Source: CAVSEK01 sp963726975 (GTDB lineage: Bacteria; Actinomycetota; Actinomycetes; Mycobacteriales; SCTD01). From it: 44,044 nt of DNA. Positions 29,211 to 38,918 of this stretch are shown here, in pieces; the first letter of the stretch is position 1; the number at the start of each line of letters is the position of its first letter. The translations under genes and the position numbers were made by a program. The DNA lies in the NCBI GenBank assembly GCA_963726975.1, contig CAVSEK010000003.1, positions 1 to 44,044 of the forward strand, given 5' to 3'. The notes beneath the pieces are model-generated. The model was given only the letters and a program-made list of their open reading frames with translations. It was not told the DNA's origin and searched no databases.

Positions 29211-30283
29211 GTCAGCGGCAGCGGGCAGCGCTGGGCCCTGACCAACACGAACGGGTCCAGCAGCCCCGTCTACGCTTCGGCTGGGCATCAGCGAGCTGCA
29301 CGCCCGTCGCCGGCGACTGGGACGGGGACGGGCGGACGACGCCCGGCAACGTCGGCAAGGACACCTCGACGAACCCGGCCACGTGGTCGTGGCGGCTGCA
29401 CGACCACAACAGCGGGGGCGGCGTCGAGGCCCGGTTCAGCTACGGCAACGCCACGTGCCAGCCTGTCGTCGGGGACTGGGACGGCGACGGCCGCGACACC
29501 ATCGGCGTGAGCTGCGACTCCGGTGCGGGTCGCACCTGGTCCCTGCGCAACAGCAACACCGCGGGCGGGGCCGACATCAGCTACGGCTGGGGCAACGCAG
29601 GGTGCATCGCCCTGCCCGGTGACTGGGACGGCAACGGCACCACCACGGCCGGACAGGCCTGCGAGTCGGAGAACGACCACGGCATCGGGTGGATGTTCGC
29701 GGAGACCGACTACAACGCCTCCAGCGGCGGCGTGAAGTTCGGCTACGGCGACGCGGCGACGCGCTCGCCGCTCGTCGGCGACTGGGACGGCAACGGCACG
29801 ACGACGATCGGCGTCGTCACCGCGCCCCCCGCCCCGGCCGGCTCCGGGACGGTGGCGCCCAACCCGTACGGCGCGTCCGAGGTCAGCTACGGGTGGACGT
29901 CGCGGATGCAGTACGTCGTCGACCGGTTCCGAGCGGCGCACCCCGCGGTCGGCCCGTGCGGCGGGCAGGCGAACGGGAGCAGCTCCGGTCACATCTCCGG
30001 CAGCGACCACTACAGCGGGAACGCGGCCGACTGCCTCGGCAGCTCCCGGTACGGGTCCGTGCCCACGAGCACGGAGAAGAGCCAGGGCGACGCCGCCGCC
30101 ACGTGGACCGCGGGGAACGCCTCGCGGCTCGCCGTCAAGTACGTCATCTGGTACGGCCGCATCTGGACGCCCAGCCAGGGCTGGCACGCCTACTGCAACT
30201 CCGGCGCCTCGACCTGCGGCAACCCGTACTCGGACACGACCCTGAACCACTACGACCACGTGCACGTGTCGGTGATCCACTAG
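29211..30283 (+). pseudogene. 5'-truncated secreted repeat protein with M15-like C-terminal domain
   Basis: Reading begins in mid-domain directly after the SNF2 stop, with no start codon and no signal peptide: the upstream frame closes at 29172. Four copies of a roughly 50-residue repeat follow, each with a GDWDGDG or GDWDGNG core and an aromatic FGWA/FSYGN/YGWGN/FGYGD strand. They resemble VCBS/integrin-like blades. One frame change near 29275 separates the first half repeat from the rest. The C-terminal domain (SDHYSGNAADC, VKYVIWYGRIW, NHYDHVHVSV) matches M15-like/ARB_07466-type proteins, with three possible metal ligands. It is either a real 5' deletion or an assembly join. An in-frame GTG at 29507 could give a shorter product, without export signal. 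Confidence 0.65.
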
Positions 30284-30294
30284 TCCGTCGCAGG

Positions 30295-30319
30295 GGGCCC
30301 GGTGCTCGGCGCCGGGCTC
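30295..30319 (+). terminator. Hairpin after repeat protein
   Basis: An 8-bp stem with one G-U pair, arms 30295-30302 and 30312-30319, begins 12 bases past the stop at 30283. It lies before the next gene's leader; no U tract. Confidence 0.45.
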
Positions 30320-30435
30320 CCGCGCTGTCGGGAGGTGCGCGACCGCCGCCGAGGGCGCACAGTGGCAGGACCTCTCCGGGGGACGGCCCGCCGTCCGCCG
30401 CTCTGGCGCCCCGCCCCCTGCTCGAGGAGCCCGCC

Positions 30436-31062
30436 GTGCAGCTCATCAGCCAGAACGAGCGCGACCGCCGCGCCGCCGAGCGCGAGGCCCGGGCCGCCGC
30501 GGCCCGGTCCCGTGCCGTCCCCGTCCCGGACGCCGAGGGTGCCGAGGGCTCGCTCACGGTCTGGCGCACCCGCGACCTGCCCCGCCCCCGCTCGGCGTCG
30601 GTCGGGGTCCCGCTCAGCGAGGGCATCTCCAGCGTCTTCCTCGGCGCCGTGCTCTACGTCCCGATCGCCCTCGTCACCGGCTACGCGACCTGGAACTACC
30701 CGGTGGCGCTCGTGCTCGTCCTCGCCCTGTCGTACGCGCTGTGCTCGCGCCGGGTCGTCGTCGGCCCCGGGTTCGTGGCCGTCCGCAAGTTCGGCCCGTA
30801 CCGGGTGGCCCGCGCGGAGAGCGTCGCCAGCGGCGCGCTGCGCGACAGCCAGCGCGGCGGGGTCCTGCTGCTGCGCACCGGCGACGGGCGCACGATGCGC
30901 CTGCGCCGCGTCGAGTTCAGCAACCCGGCGGTCAACACGGCGTTGCGGGAGTTCGTCCTCCGCAGCGGGCGGACCTACGACCAGGCCGTGATGCGGCGCC
31001 TGGACCTGCCCTTCCGCGAGGACTTCGGGCACCACCGCTACCTGCTCGACGCGGTGCAGTAG
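30436..31062 (+). CDS. Two-helix membrane protein with PH-like C-terminal domain
   Basis: A 208-residue protein not assigned to a named family. A charged N-terminal helix (ERDRRAAEREARAAAARSRA) is followed by two membrane segments (ISSVFLGAVLYVPIALVTGY and VALVLVLALSYALC). A cytoplasmic beta-rich region comes next (RRVVVGPGFVAVRKFGPYRV, GVLLLRTGDGRTMRLRRVEF). This layout resembles bacterial PH-domain membrane proteins. The C-terminus FGHHRYLLDAV is unusual. GAGGAG precedes the GTG at 30436. It lies upstream of the ERCC4-Lsr2 gene by 36 bases on the same strand. Confidence 0.55.
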   Translation: MQLISQNERDRRAAEREARAAAARSRAVPVPDAEGAEGSLTVWRTRDLPRPRSASVGVPLSEGISSVFLGAVLYVPIALVTGYATWNYPVALVLVLALSYALCSRRVVVGPGFVAVRKFGPYRVARAESVASGALRDSQRGGVLLLRTGDGRTMRLRRVEFSNPAVNTALREFVLRSGRTYDQAVMRRLDLPFREDFGHHRYLLDAVQ

Positions 31063-31098
31063 CCGCACCTCCCGGCTGCCGCGTCGTAGGGTCGCGGC

Positions 31099-32064
31099 GT
31101 GGACGACTTCGTCATCGCCCGCAACCCCGACCCCGACTCAGCGCTGCCCTACCTGCTGCGCCTGCCGCTTCCCCGCCCCGTGGTGCTCAAGGCCCGCGAG
31201 ACGTGGCCGCGCACCGCCAAGGTCTACTGCCACCGCGCCGAGTCCTGGCCCGCCGAGGCCGAGGTGCTCGAGCGCGTCCCGGTGAAGTCCTGCACGACCC
31301 GCGGGCCGGCGGTCGACCTGGTGCTCGACCGCGGGCGGGAGAACCGCAGCCAGCTGGTCTTCACCCGGCTCAAGGGCGGCCGTGAGGCGATCTTCTGGCA
31401 GAGCGCGCGCACGGCGAAGAAGGCCCGCCCGGGGGTCCGCACGCCCACCGCCCGCGCCAGCGGGCTCGCCGCGCTCGAGGTGCTCGTCGACAGCCACGAG
31501 CGCTACCCCTACCGCTTCGCGTCCCAGCAGGCGACGACGCTGCGGGAGGCCCTGCCGTGCGGCGACTACGGCGTGCGCCGCGACGGGCAGCTGCTCGCCG
31601 TCGTCGAGCGCAAGTCGCTGGAGGACCTGGCGCGCAGCCTCGTCGACGGCCGGCTCCCGGCGCAGCTGGCCGAGCTGGCGACGGTGCCGCGCGCGGCCGT
31701 CGTCGTGGAGGAGCGGTGGTCGCGGCTGTTCACGCTGCCGTACGTCAAGCCCGGGTTCGTGGTCGACCTGCTGGCGCGCGTGCAGGTGCGCTGGCCGTCG
31801 GTGCCCGTGTTCTTCGCCGAGACCCGGCCGCTCGCGGAGGAGTGGACCTTCCGCTTCCTCGGTGCGTCGCTGAGCGAGTCCTACGCCGACGAGCGCGTGC
31901 TGCAGCGGCTGGAGGGGCTCGTCGAGGCGCCCGTGCTCGCGGCGGCCGCGCCGACCCCGGCCCAGGTGCGCGCCTGGGCGGTGGCTGAGGGCCTCGCGGT
32001 CTCGACCAAGGGTCGCGTGCCCGCCGGCGTCGTCGCGGCGTACGAGGCGGCGCACCCCCGCTGA
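31099..32064 (+). CDS. ERCC4-type nuclease fused to Lsr2-like DNA-binding domain
   Basis: A 321-residue protein. The central domain is an ERCC4/XPF-family nuclease: VLVDSHERYPY opens it, and the catalytic pattern G-D-X(n)-E-R-K-X3-D is complete (Gly155-Asp156, Glu170-Arg171-Lys172, Asp176). The last 38 residues (PTPAQVRAWAVAEGLAVSTK, then GRVPAGVVAAYEAAH) match the C-terminal DNA-binding domain of Lsr2, with KGR in place of the AT-hook-like RGR. The N-terminal 110 residues are unassigned. It should cut branched or damaged DNA, possibly directed to AT-rich DNA by the Lsr2 part; that targeting is inference. The GTG at 31099 is the likely start. Confidence 0.85.
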   Translation: MDDFVIARNPDPDSALPYLLRLPLPRPVVLKARETWPRTAKVYCHRAESWPAEAEVLERVPVKSCTTRGPAVDLVLDRGRENRSQLVFTRLKGGREAIFWQSARTAKKARPGVRTPTARASGLAALEVLVDSHERYPYRFASQQATTLREALPCGDYGVRRDGQLLAVVERKSLEDLARSLVDGRLPAQLAELATVPRAAVVVEERWSRLFTLPYVKPGFVVDLLARVQVRWPSVPVFFAETRPLAEEWTFRFLGASLSESYADERVLQRLEGLVEAPVLAAAAPTPAQVRAWAVAEGLAVSTKGRVPAGVVAAYEAAHPR

Positions 32065-32120
32065 CGTCGCGGGCCGGCGGGGAGTGGTGGCGCGTGCTGG
32101 ACCGCCCCACGTGCCGGTCG

Positions 32121-32153
32121 AGGCCCGCCCCGGCCCCCGGGGCCAGCGGGCCT
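32121..32153. terminator. Bidirectional terminator between convergent genes
   Basis: Nested perfect stems: outer AGGCCCGC (32121-32128) with its complement (32146-32153), inner CCCCGG (32128-32133) with CCGGGG (32137-32142) around a 3-nt loop. It lies between the ERCC4-Lsr2 gene and the convergent esterase gene and touches the esterase stop. Confidence 0.6.
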
Positions 32154-33177
32154 ACACCGCCAGGCGCTGCGCGAGGAAGGCCAGCGACAGCGGGTAGCGG
32201 TGGTCGAGAGCGCCGTGCCCCATGTCGTACGTCTCGTGGTGCACGTCGGTCACGCCGATGCCGGCGAGCGCGTCGACGAAGGCCTGGGCGCCGAGGTCGA
32301 GGAAGTACTCGTCGCGGGTGCCCGCGTCGAGCCACACGGCCCGCAGCCCGCGCAGCGCACCGGCGTGCGCCGGCACCATCCGCACCGGGTCCCAGGCCAG
32401 CCAGCGCGCCCACACGTCCTCGCGCACCCGCCCGCTGCGCGGGTCGAAGGGGAGCACGGGGGTGCCGTCGGCCTCGGCCGAGAACGCGGCCGAGCAGCCG
32501 AGCGCGCTGAGCAGCGCCGCGTCCTCGGGCCGGGTGAACGCGGCGCGCTCCCGGAAGCCCCGCCACCAGGCGGTGATGTCGCCGTCGTACGCCCGCAGTG
32601 CGCGCACGGCCTGGGCGAACTCCGGCAGGTAGCAGTACTCGTAGAGCGTGTCGCCGGCGTGCGACGCGAGACCGCCGAACAGGTCCGGCCGGAGCATCGG
32701 CGTGATGAGCGCGCCGAACCCGCCGCTGGACTTGCCGGTGATCCCGCGGTGCTCGCGCGCGGGAGCCGTGCGGTAGTGCGCGTCCACCCACGGCACGACC
32801 TCGTCGCAGAGGTAGGAGTGGTAGTCGCCCGTGCCGGGGGAGTCGACGAACTGCGAGCCGCCGTACGCCGTCCAGGCGTCGACGAAGACGACGACCGCGG
32901 GCGGGGCCTCGCCGCGCGCGAAGACCGCGTCAGCGGTCTCGTAGAAGGGCTGCCGGAACGGCGTGCGGTTGTCCCACATGCCCAGGTGCCCGGTGTAGCC
33001 CTGCAGCACGTAGACGCTGGCGTACGTGCGGCCGGGCTCGTCGTCGTAGCCCGGCGGCACGTAGACGTGCAGCGGGCGCTCGTGGGGGTCGCCGAGCGGG
33101 TTGCCGCGCAACCGCTCGGAGGTGACGACGTGCCGGTCGAGCCGGCCGGCGAGCTCGCTGGACCAGGGGAGGGGCAT
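32152..33177 (-). CDS. Esterase D-like alpha/beta hydrolase
   Basis: A 341-residue cytosolic protein of the esterase-D/S-formylglutathione-hydrolase-like family. RPLHVYVPPGYDDEPGRTYA and SVYVLQGYTGHLG form the first strands. The nucleophile is in GITGKSSGGFGA, the acid in WLDAGTRDEYFLDLG and the histidine in DMGHGALDHRYP. A lid-like insertion (YLPEFAQAVRALRAYDGDIT) follows the nucleophile. No signal peptide is seen. The substrate is unknown; homologues cleave short acyl esters. The SDR gene upstream ends 33 bases before its start, on the same strand. Confidence 0.85.
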   Translation of the reverse strand: MPLPWSSELAGRLDRHVVTSERLRGNPLGDPHERPLHVYVPPGYDDEPGRTYASVYVLQGYTGHLGMWDNRTPFRQPFYETADAVFARGEAPPAVVVFVDAWTAYGGSQFVDSPGTGDYHSYLCDEVVPWVDAHYRTAPAREHRGITGKSSGGFGALITPMLRPDLFGGLASHAGDTLYEYCYLPEFAQAVRALRAYDGDITAWWRGFRERAAFTRPEDAALLSALGCSAAFSAEADGTPVLPFDPRSGRVREDVWARWLAWDPVRMVPAHAGALRGLRAVWLDAGTRDEYFLDLGAQAFVDALAGIGVTDVHHETYDMGHGALDHRYPLSLAFLAQRLAV

Positions 33178-33209
33178 GTCCGCAGCCTGCCGCAGGCGCC
33201 GTCAGGTCG

Positions 33210-33980
33210 TCAGGTGGTCACCAGGCCGGCGAGCCGGTCGCAGGCGGCGGCGACCGCGTCCTGCAGCCCGGCGTCGCGCAGCCGGCCGGGCACGGGGGCC
33301 GGGCGCTCGTCCTTCCAGGAGGGCGCGGAACCCAGGTCCACCGTGGTGCAGCAGGCGGCGAGCGACTGGCCCCCGGCCTGGACCTCGCCGGGCGCGCCCG
33401 CGCTGGCGAGCTTGGTGCGCACCCAGCCCGGGTCGAGCGAGGCGGACGCGAGGTGCGGCAGGCGCCGGCCCCAGGCCAGGGCGAGGGCGACGTCGCAGGC
33501 CTTGCTGTCGGCGTAGGCCTGCCGCGGGTCGCGCTCGCCGCCGAGCGCGGAGGGACGGGGGCGCCCCGAGCCGGCCATGCCCGAGCCCAGCCAGACGAGC
33601 CGCTCGCGGACGGCGTCGCCGAGCTCGGCGGTGAGCAGGTGCGGGGCGAGCACGTTGACCGCGAAGGTGGTCTCGAAGCCGTCGACCGTCAGGCGCGGGG
33701 TGTCCCCGCGCACCCAGACGCCGGCGTTGTGCGCGAGCACGTCGACGCCGCCGAGGTCGCGCAGCTGCCCGGCGAGCGCCCGCACCTCGGCGAGGCTCGC
33801 GAGGTCGCCGACGACCAGGGCGACGTCCTCGTGCCCGGCGTCGCGCAGCGACTGCACGACGGGCTCGCCCCGCTCGGCGCTGCGGGCGTGCACGAGCACC
33901 CGGTGCCCCTGCTCGAGCAGCAGCCGCACGGCCTCCCGGCCGATGCCGTCGGTGGAGCCGGTCACGCAGATCGTCGTCAC
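33210..33980 (-). CDS. Short-chain dehydrogenase (retinol-dehydrogenase-like)
   Basis: A 256-residue SDR with cofactor motif TGSTDGIG, an Arg after strand 2 (HARSAERG) suggesting NADP(H), DLASL, the NAG motif in AHNAGVW and catalytic YADSK, followed by the PGWVRTKLAS loop. The start is the GTG at 33980 immediately before TTICVTG. It is probably in one transcription unit with the esterase that follows. The substrate is unknown. Confidence 0.87.
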   Translation of the reverse strand: MTTICVTGSTDGIGREAVRLLLEQGHRVLVHARSAERGEPVVQSLRDAGHEDVALVVGDLASLAEVRALAGQLRDLGGVDVLAHNAGVWVRGDTPRLTVDGFETTFAVNVLAPHLLTAELGDAVRERLVWLGSGMAGSGRPRPSALGGERDPRQAYADSKACDVALALAWGRRLPHLASASLDPGWVRTKLASAGAPGEVQAGGQSLAACCTTVDLGSAPSWKDERPAPVPGRLRDAGLQDAVAAACDRLAGLVTT

Positions 33981-34072
33981 CCCGGGCCCCTACCCCGGCA
34001 CGGCAGCGGGACGCCGCGGACGACGAGAGCACGGCGCCGACGCCCGGTGCGGCTGGTGGGCTGAGCCGGGGC

Positions 34073-35260
34073 TCACCGGCCCGCGTGCAGCTCCAGGGCC
34101 GCGACGAGCAGCAGCGCGTCGCGCAGCCGGCGCGGGTCGTGCCCGGTGAGCGCGCGCACCCGGTCGAGCCGGTAGGTCACGGTGTTGGGGTGCACGTGCA
34201 GCCGCGTGGCCGCCTGCCGGGTGGAGCCGTCGGCGTCGAGGTAGGCCTGCAGGGTCAGCACGAGGTCGGTCGAGCGCAGCTCGTCCTCCTCGCGCAGCGG
34301 GTCGAGCAGCCCGCCGACGACGCGCGTGGTCCGCCCGCCGGCCTGGCGCACCAGCGCCTGCAGGGGCACGTCGTCCAGCGTCTGCACGCCGCACCGCTGC
34401 CGGCCGCTGATCGCGAGGACGTGCGCCGCCTCCTCGACCGCACCGGCGTAGCCGTCGTGCTGCGCCGGGTCGGCGAGCGCGACCGCGAGCCGCTCGCCGC
34501 GGGTCAGCCGGGGGAGCGCCTGCTCGACCGCCGCGCGCACCTGCGGGCCGCGCGGCCACAGCACGAGCACGTCCTGCTGCCGGGGCGCGGCGAGCACGTG
34601 CGGCACCTGCTCCAGCGCGCGCAGCTCCTTGGCCGTGCGCGGGTGCGCCCGCGGGTTGCCCGGGTCGGCGGCGAGCACCACGACGTACTCCGGCGCCAGC
34701 TCGACCCCGGCGAGCTCGGCGAGGGCCTGCACGTCTCCCCGCGAGCGCGACATGAGCGCCTGCATGAGCCGGTGGTGCCGGCGGTCCTCGTCCGCGGCCA
34801 GGTGCTCGGCCTCGTCGGTCCAGCTCTGCACGACCGTCGACTGGGCCGCGTCGCTGAACTGCAGCAGACCGGCGGCGAGCTCCACGAGCGCGGTGAGGTC
34901 CTGCGGGTGCTGCCCGGCCTCCTCGCGCACGACGTCCCACCACGCGCCGACCGCCACCCGGTAGCCCTGCAGCAGCGCGTTCAGCGGCCACCCCTGGCGG
35001 GCGCGCTGCCGGGCGCTGTCCGCCATCCGGCGCAGCTCGCCGGCGGTCGGTCCGCGTCCCTCGCGCGCCGCCTGCAGGCAGCCGTCGACGTACGCCGCGG
35101 TGATCGCCCGGACGCTCTCCAGCGTGGGCGCGTCCAGGGCGGCGTAGAGCGGGATCTCCGCCACCATCCGCTGCATCATCGCGTCGAGGATGACCTCGCG
35201 GCGACCGGCCACGTCCGCGATGGAACGGGCGGTCTGCCCGACTCCCTTGTGCGTGCTCAC
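34073..35260 (-). CDS. PucR/CdaR-type transcriptional regulator
   Basis: A 395-residue regulator with no membrane segment. The N-terminal 160 residues (ALDAPTLESVRAITAAYVDG, GWPLNALLQGYRVAVGAWWD) match the helical sensor found in actinobacterial PucR proteins. A central GGDEF-like domain follows, and the C-terminal PucR helix-turn-helix is clear (LTLQAYLDADGSTRQAATRL, HVHPNTVTYRLDRVRALTG). Such proteins control catabolic or transport genes in response to small molecules. It is divergent from an ABC substrate-binding lipoprotein across 116 bases, so that gene pair is its likely target. The start is the GTG at 35260. Confidence 0.85.
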   Translation of the reverse strand: MSTHKGVGQTARSIADVAGRREVILDAMMQRMVAEIPLYAALDAPTLESVRAITAAYVDGCLQAAREGRGPTAGELRRMADSARQRARQGWPLNALLQGYRVAVGAWWDVVREEAGQHPQDLTALVELAAGLLQFSDAAQSTVVQSWTDEAEHLAADEDRRHHRLMQALMSRSRGDVQALAELAGVELAPEYVVVLAADPGNPRAHPRTAKELRALEQVPHVLAAPRQQDVLVLWPRGPQVRAAVEQALPRLTRGERLAVALADPAQHDGYAGAVEEAAHVLAISGRQRCGVQTLDDVPLQALVRQAGGRTTRVVGGLLDPLREEDELRSTDLVLTLQAYLDADGSTRQAATRLHVHPNTVTYRLDRVRALTGHDPRRLRDALLLVAALELHAGR

Positions 35261-35376
35261 AACGAGCGGTCCTGTCCGTTGGCCGGTCCCCAGCGTTCTC
35301 CCGCGACAGCGTGGCGCCTGTCACTGTCGAGGGCAACAGCCCCGCCCGTCCGACCGCCTTTCTCGAAGGAGCACGC

Positions 35377-36612
35377 ATGACCCACCGCCGCACCGGCGTC
35401 CTGCTCGCGGCCGCCCTGCTGGCTGCCGCCACCGGCTGCAGCACCAAGGCCGCGGACACCGGCACCGCCACGAGCGGCTCGGGGGTCAAGACCGGCCCGG
35501 GCATCTCCGGCACGACGATCGGCCTGGGCCTGCTCACCGACCTCACCGGCGTCTTCGCCGCGCAGGGCAAGGACATGACCAACGCGCAGAAGCTCTACTG
35601 GGACGGGGCCAACGCCGCCGGCGGGGTCTGCGGGAAGTACCAGGTCTCCCTGAACGTCAAGGACCACGGCTACGTCACCCAGCAGGGCGTCTCGCTCTAC
35701 AGCGCGATGAAGAACGACGTCCTCGCGCTCCAGCAGACCATCGGGTCGCCGATCAACACCGCGCTCGCGCCGCAGCTCGAGGCGGACAAGATGGTCAACT
35801 TCCCGGCGGCCTGGGCGGCCTCGCTGACGGAGAACCCCGAGAACGCGGTGGTCGGCGCGACGTACGAGATCGAGATGATCAACGCGCTCGACTACCTGCT
35901 GGAGCAGGGCAAGATCGCGCCCGGCGACACGATCGGCCACATCTACTTCGAGGGCGAGTACGGCGCGGGCGGCCTGCAGGGCTCGAAGTACTTCGCGGGC
36001 AAGCACGGCATGCGGGTCGTCGAGTCGCGGATCAAGTCGACCGACTCCGACATGACCGCCCAGGTGACCCAGCTCAAGGCCGAGGGCGTCAAGGCGATCG
36101 CGCTGACCGTGGCGCCCGGGCAGACGGCGTCGGCCGCCGGCGTGGCGGCGGCGCAGGGCCTGGACGTGCCGATCGTCGGCAACAACCCGGTCTACGCCCC
36201 CGGGCTGCTCAAGGGCCCGGCCGCCGCCGCGCTCAAGAAGAACCTGTACGTCGCGTCGCCGGTCAGCTCGTTCGACAAGCAGCCCAAGCTGCTCGCGGAC
36301 TTCACCGCCGCCTACCCCGGCGACCCGAGCCTGAGCGTCGTCTACGCCACGGCCGCCGCCGACACGCTCAAGAAGATCCTCGAGAAGGCGTGCGCCGACG
36401 GCGACCTCACCCGCGAGGGCGTCTCGAAGGCCAAGGCCGCGCTCGGCAGCGTCGACAACGGGCTCTCGGTGCCCGTCGACTTCTCCCGGCCCGGTGTCTC
36501 GCCGAGCCTGAAGAGCTTCATCATCACGCCCGCGGACGTGCCGGGCGGCGCGAAGGCGGTGGCCGACCTCTACCAGGGGCCCGACTCCGCCGGCTTCACC
36601 CCGTCCGCCTGA
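35377..36612 (+). CDS. ABC transporter substrate-binding lipoprotein (LivK type)
   Basis: A 411-residue lipoprotein: signal segment GVLLAAALLAAATGC with lipidated Cys21, a Gly/Ser/Thr linker, and a type-1 periplasmic-binding fold (IGLGLLTDLTGVFAAQGKDM, TIGSPINTALAPQLEADKM, HIYFEGEYGAGGLQGSKYF, VAPGQTASAAGVAAAQGLD). It belongs to the branched-chain amino-acid/amide family; the ligand is unknown. The ATG at 35377 has GAAGGAG. No permease or ATPase gene is next to it, so it is an orphan in this window. It lies directly upstream of a DUF6351 gene (26-base gap) and opposite a PucR regulator. Confidence 0.88.
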   Translation: MTHRRTGVLLAAALLAAATGCSTKAADTGTATSGSGVKTGPGISGTTIGLGLLTDLTGVFAAQGKDMTNAQKLYWDGANAAGGVCGKYQVSLNVKDHGYVTQQGVSLYSAMKNDVLALQQTIGSPINTALAPQLEADKMVNFPAAWAASLTENPENAVVGATYEIEMINALDYLLEQGKIAPGDTIGHIYFEGEYGAGGLQGSKYFAGKHGMRVVESRIKSTDSDMTAQVTQLKAEGVKAIALTVAPGQTASAAGVAAAQGLDVPIVGNNPVYAPGLLKGPAAAALKKNLYVASPVSSFDKQPKLLADFTAAYPGDPSLSVVYATAAADTLKKILEKACADGDLTREGVSKAKAALGSVDNGLSVPVDFSRPGVSPSLKSFIITPADVPGGAKAVADLYQGPDSAGFTPSA

Positions 36613-36637
36613 CCCTCCCCCTCCTGGAGCCCCCGAC

Positions 36638-38831
36638 ATGCTGCCTGCCCTGAGGACCCCGCTGCGCACCGCCGCCGTCGCGACGGTGGCGGCCGGCCTG
36701 CTCGCCACGACGACCGGGCTGCTCACGCCGGGTGCGGCCGCCGCGGCCCCCGCGACCGGGGCGGTCCGGATCGAGGTGCTGTCCGGCCGCCCCGACCTCG
36801 TCAGCGGCGGCGACGCCCTGGTGCAGGTCGACGTGCCGGCGGGGGTGTCGCCCCGCGACGCGCGGATGACCGTCGACGGGCGCAGCGTCACGGCGGCGTT
36901 CGAGCAGGTGGGCGCGACGCGGCTGCGCGGCCTCGTGACGGGGCTGCGGGTCGGGCAGAGCACGCTGCGGGCGGTGCTGCCCGACCGGCGCGGCGCCACG
37001 CTGGGGCTGACCAACCACCCGCAGGGCGGACCGGTGTTCGCCGGTCCGCAGGTGCAGCCGTGGTTGTGCGACAACGCCGCGGGCGGCAACGGCCCGGCCC
37101 AGGACGCGCAGTGCGGCACCCCGGTGACCTACACGTACTCCTACAAGGACTCCGTCACCGGGCTGTTCGGCGACTACGACCCGGCCAACCCGCCCGGCGA
37201 CGGCTCCGTCGCCCGCACGACGACCGACCAGGGCAAGACGGTGCGCTACGTCGTGCGGACCGAGCACGGCGTGCAGGACCGCGGCAACTACCTCGTCGCG
37301 GTGCTGTTCGACCCGAAGCAGCCGACCCTGTCGACCTGGAACCACAAGCTGCTCGTGCCCTTCGGCTCGGGCGCGGGCGCCCACCACGGCTCGGGCGCGC
37401 CGACGACCGTGCTGGACGACCCGGCGCTGTCCCGCGGCTACGCGGTCGCGAACAACAGCCTGTTCGTGCACAGCGAGAACATCAACAAGACGGTCGCGGC
37501 CGAGGCCCTGACGATGCTCAAGGAGCACGTCGTCGAGGCGTACGGCGCCCCGATCCGCTTCACCATCGGCAACGGCTGCTCCGGCGGCAGCATCATGCAG
37601 CACATGATCGCGGGGGAGTACCCGGGCCTGCTCGACGGGCTGCAGCCCTCCTGCAGCTTCGAGGACAGCTGGACCACGCACGCCGAGGTCGAGGACTGCC
37701 ACCTGCTCCTGCACTACTTCACGAGCACCTCCCCCCAGCTGTGGGCCGACGAGCAGCAGCGGGCCGCCGTCGACGGGCACAAGGACTCCAGCGACTGCGT
37801 CGCCTGGGAGGCGCTGTTCGCCTCGATCATCGACCCCAAGAAGGCGTCGAACTGCGCCCTGCCGGCGGCCCAGGTCTACGACCCGAAGAACAACCCGGCG
37901 GGCGTGCGCTGCTCGTCGCAGGACTACGACCAGGCGGTCTGGGGCCCGCGGCCGAGCTCGGTGTGGGGCGCCGTCGAGACGTCGCTCGGGCGCGGCTTCG
38001 CGAGGCGGCCGCTGGACAACGTCGGGCGGCAGTACGGCCTCGAGGCGCTCAACGCCGGCCGGATCACCGCGGAGCAGTTCCTCGACCTCAACAGCAAGCT
38101 CGGCGGGCTGGACATCGACTTCGGCTACAGCCCGCAGCGGATGGCGGCCGATCCCGGCAGCCTCGACATCGCCTACCGCTCGGGCCAGGTGACCGACGCC
38201 CGTCAGCTCGCCGACCGTGCCGATCATCGACCTGCGCGGCTACAGCGAGACGGGCGAGATCCACACGGCCTACCACTCGTACCGGATGCGGGCGCGCCTC
38301 GACCAGCGCAACGGCACGCACGCCAACCAGCTCATCTGGACCTTCAGCCCGGCCGTGCCGATCGTGCCGACGCCTCCCGCGGGCCTCGCCGCCAAGGCGT
38401 TCGTGCTCATGGACCGCTGGCTCTCGCGGGTCGAGGCCGACACGAGCAGCCGCACGCTCGCCCAGAAGGTCGTCGCCGGCAGGCCGCTCGACGCGACCGA
38501 CGGCTGCTTCGCCGACGCGACGATGCTCAGCACGTCGCCGACCTGCGACGGGCTGGCGCCGGCGTACGACGACGCGCTCGGGGTCGCCGGCGGGCCGGAC
38601 ACGGGGATGAGCCTGAAGTGCGCGCTCAAGCCGGTGGACCCGGCGGACTACACGACCCCGCTGACCGACCCGCAGCTCGCGGCGCTGCGCGCGGCCTTCC
38701 CGGCGGGCGTGTGCGACTGGTCCCGGCCGGGGGTCGGCGAGCAGCCGGCGACGACGTGGAACAGCTTCGCGGGTGGTCCCGGTGGCCGGCCGCTCCCGGC
38801 GGCGCCGGTGTCGGTGGCGTTCAGGCGCTGA
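36638..38831 (+). CDS. Secreted DUF6351-family protein (frameshift)
   Basis: An exported protein of about 730 residues. It has a signal peptide (LRTAAVATVAAGLLATTTGL, Ala-rich cleavage), an N-terminal beta domain (IEVLSGRPDLVSGGDALVQV), then a large alpha/beta-hydrolase-like core. The nucleophile-elbow-like IGNGCSGGSIMQHM and many paired cysteines support a folded extracellular enzyme. The frame changes near 38208-38215; adding or removing one base joins DARQLAD to VPIIDLRGYSETGEIHTAYH. The reaction is unknown; DUF6351 proteins are often next to uptake systems. With the lipoprotein gene upstream it may form a module that breaks down and imports one compound, which is inference. Confidence 0.75.
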
Positions 38832-38918
38832 GGCGCCGGGCCGGGCCGGCGGTGGCCCCTCCGGCTGCCCTTCCGGGCCGACCTGGCGCCCTGGGCCCGG
38901 TACGGCCGGCTCGTCGGT

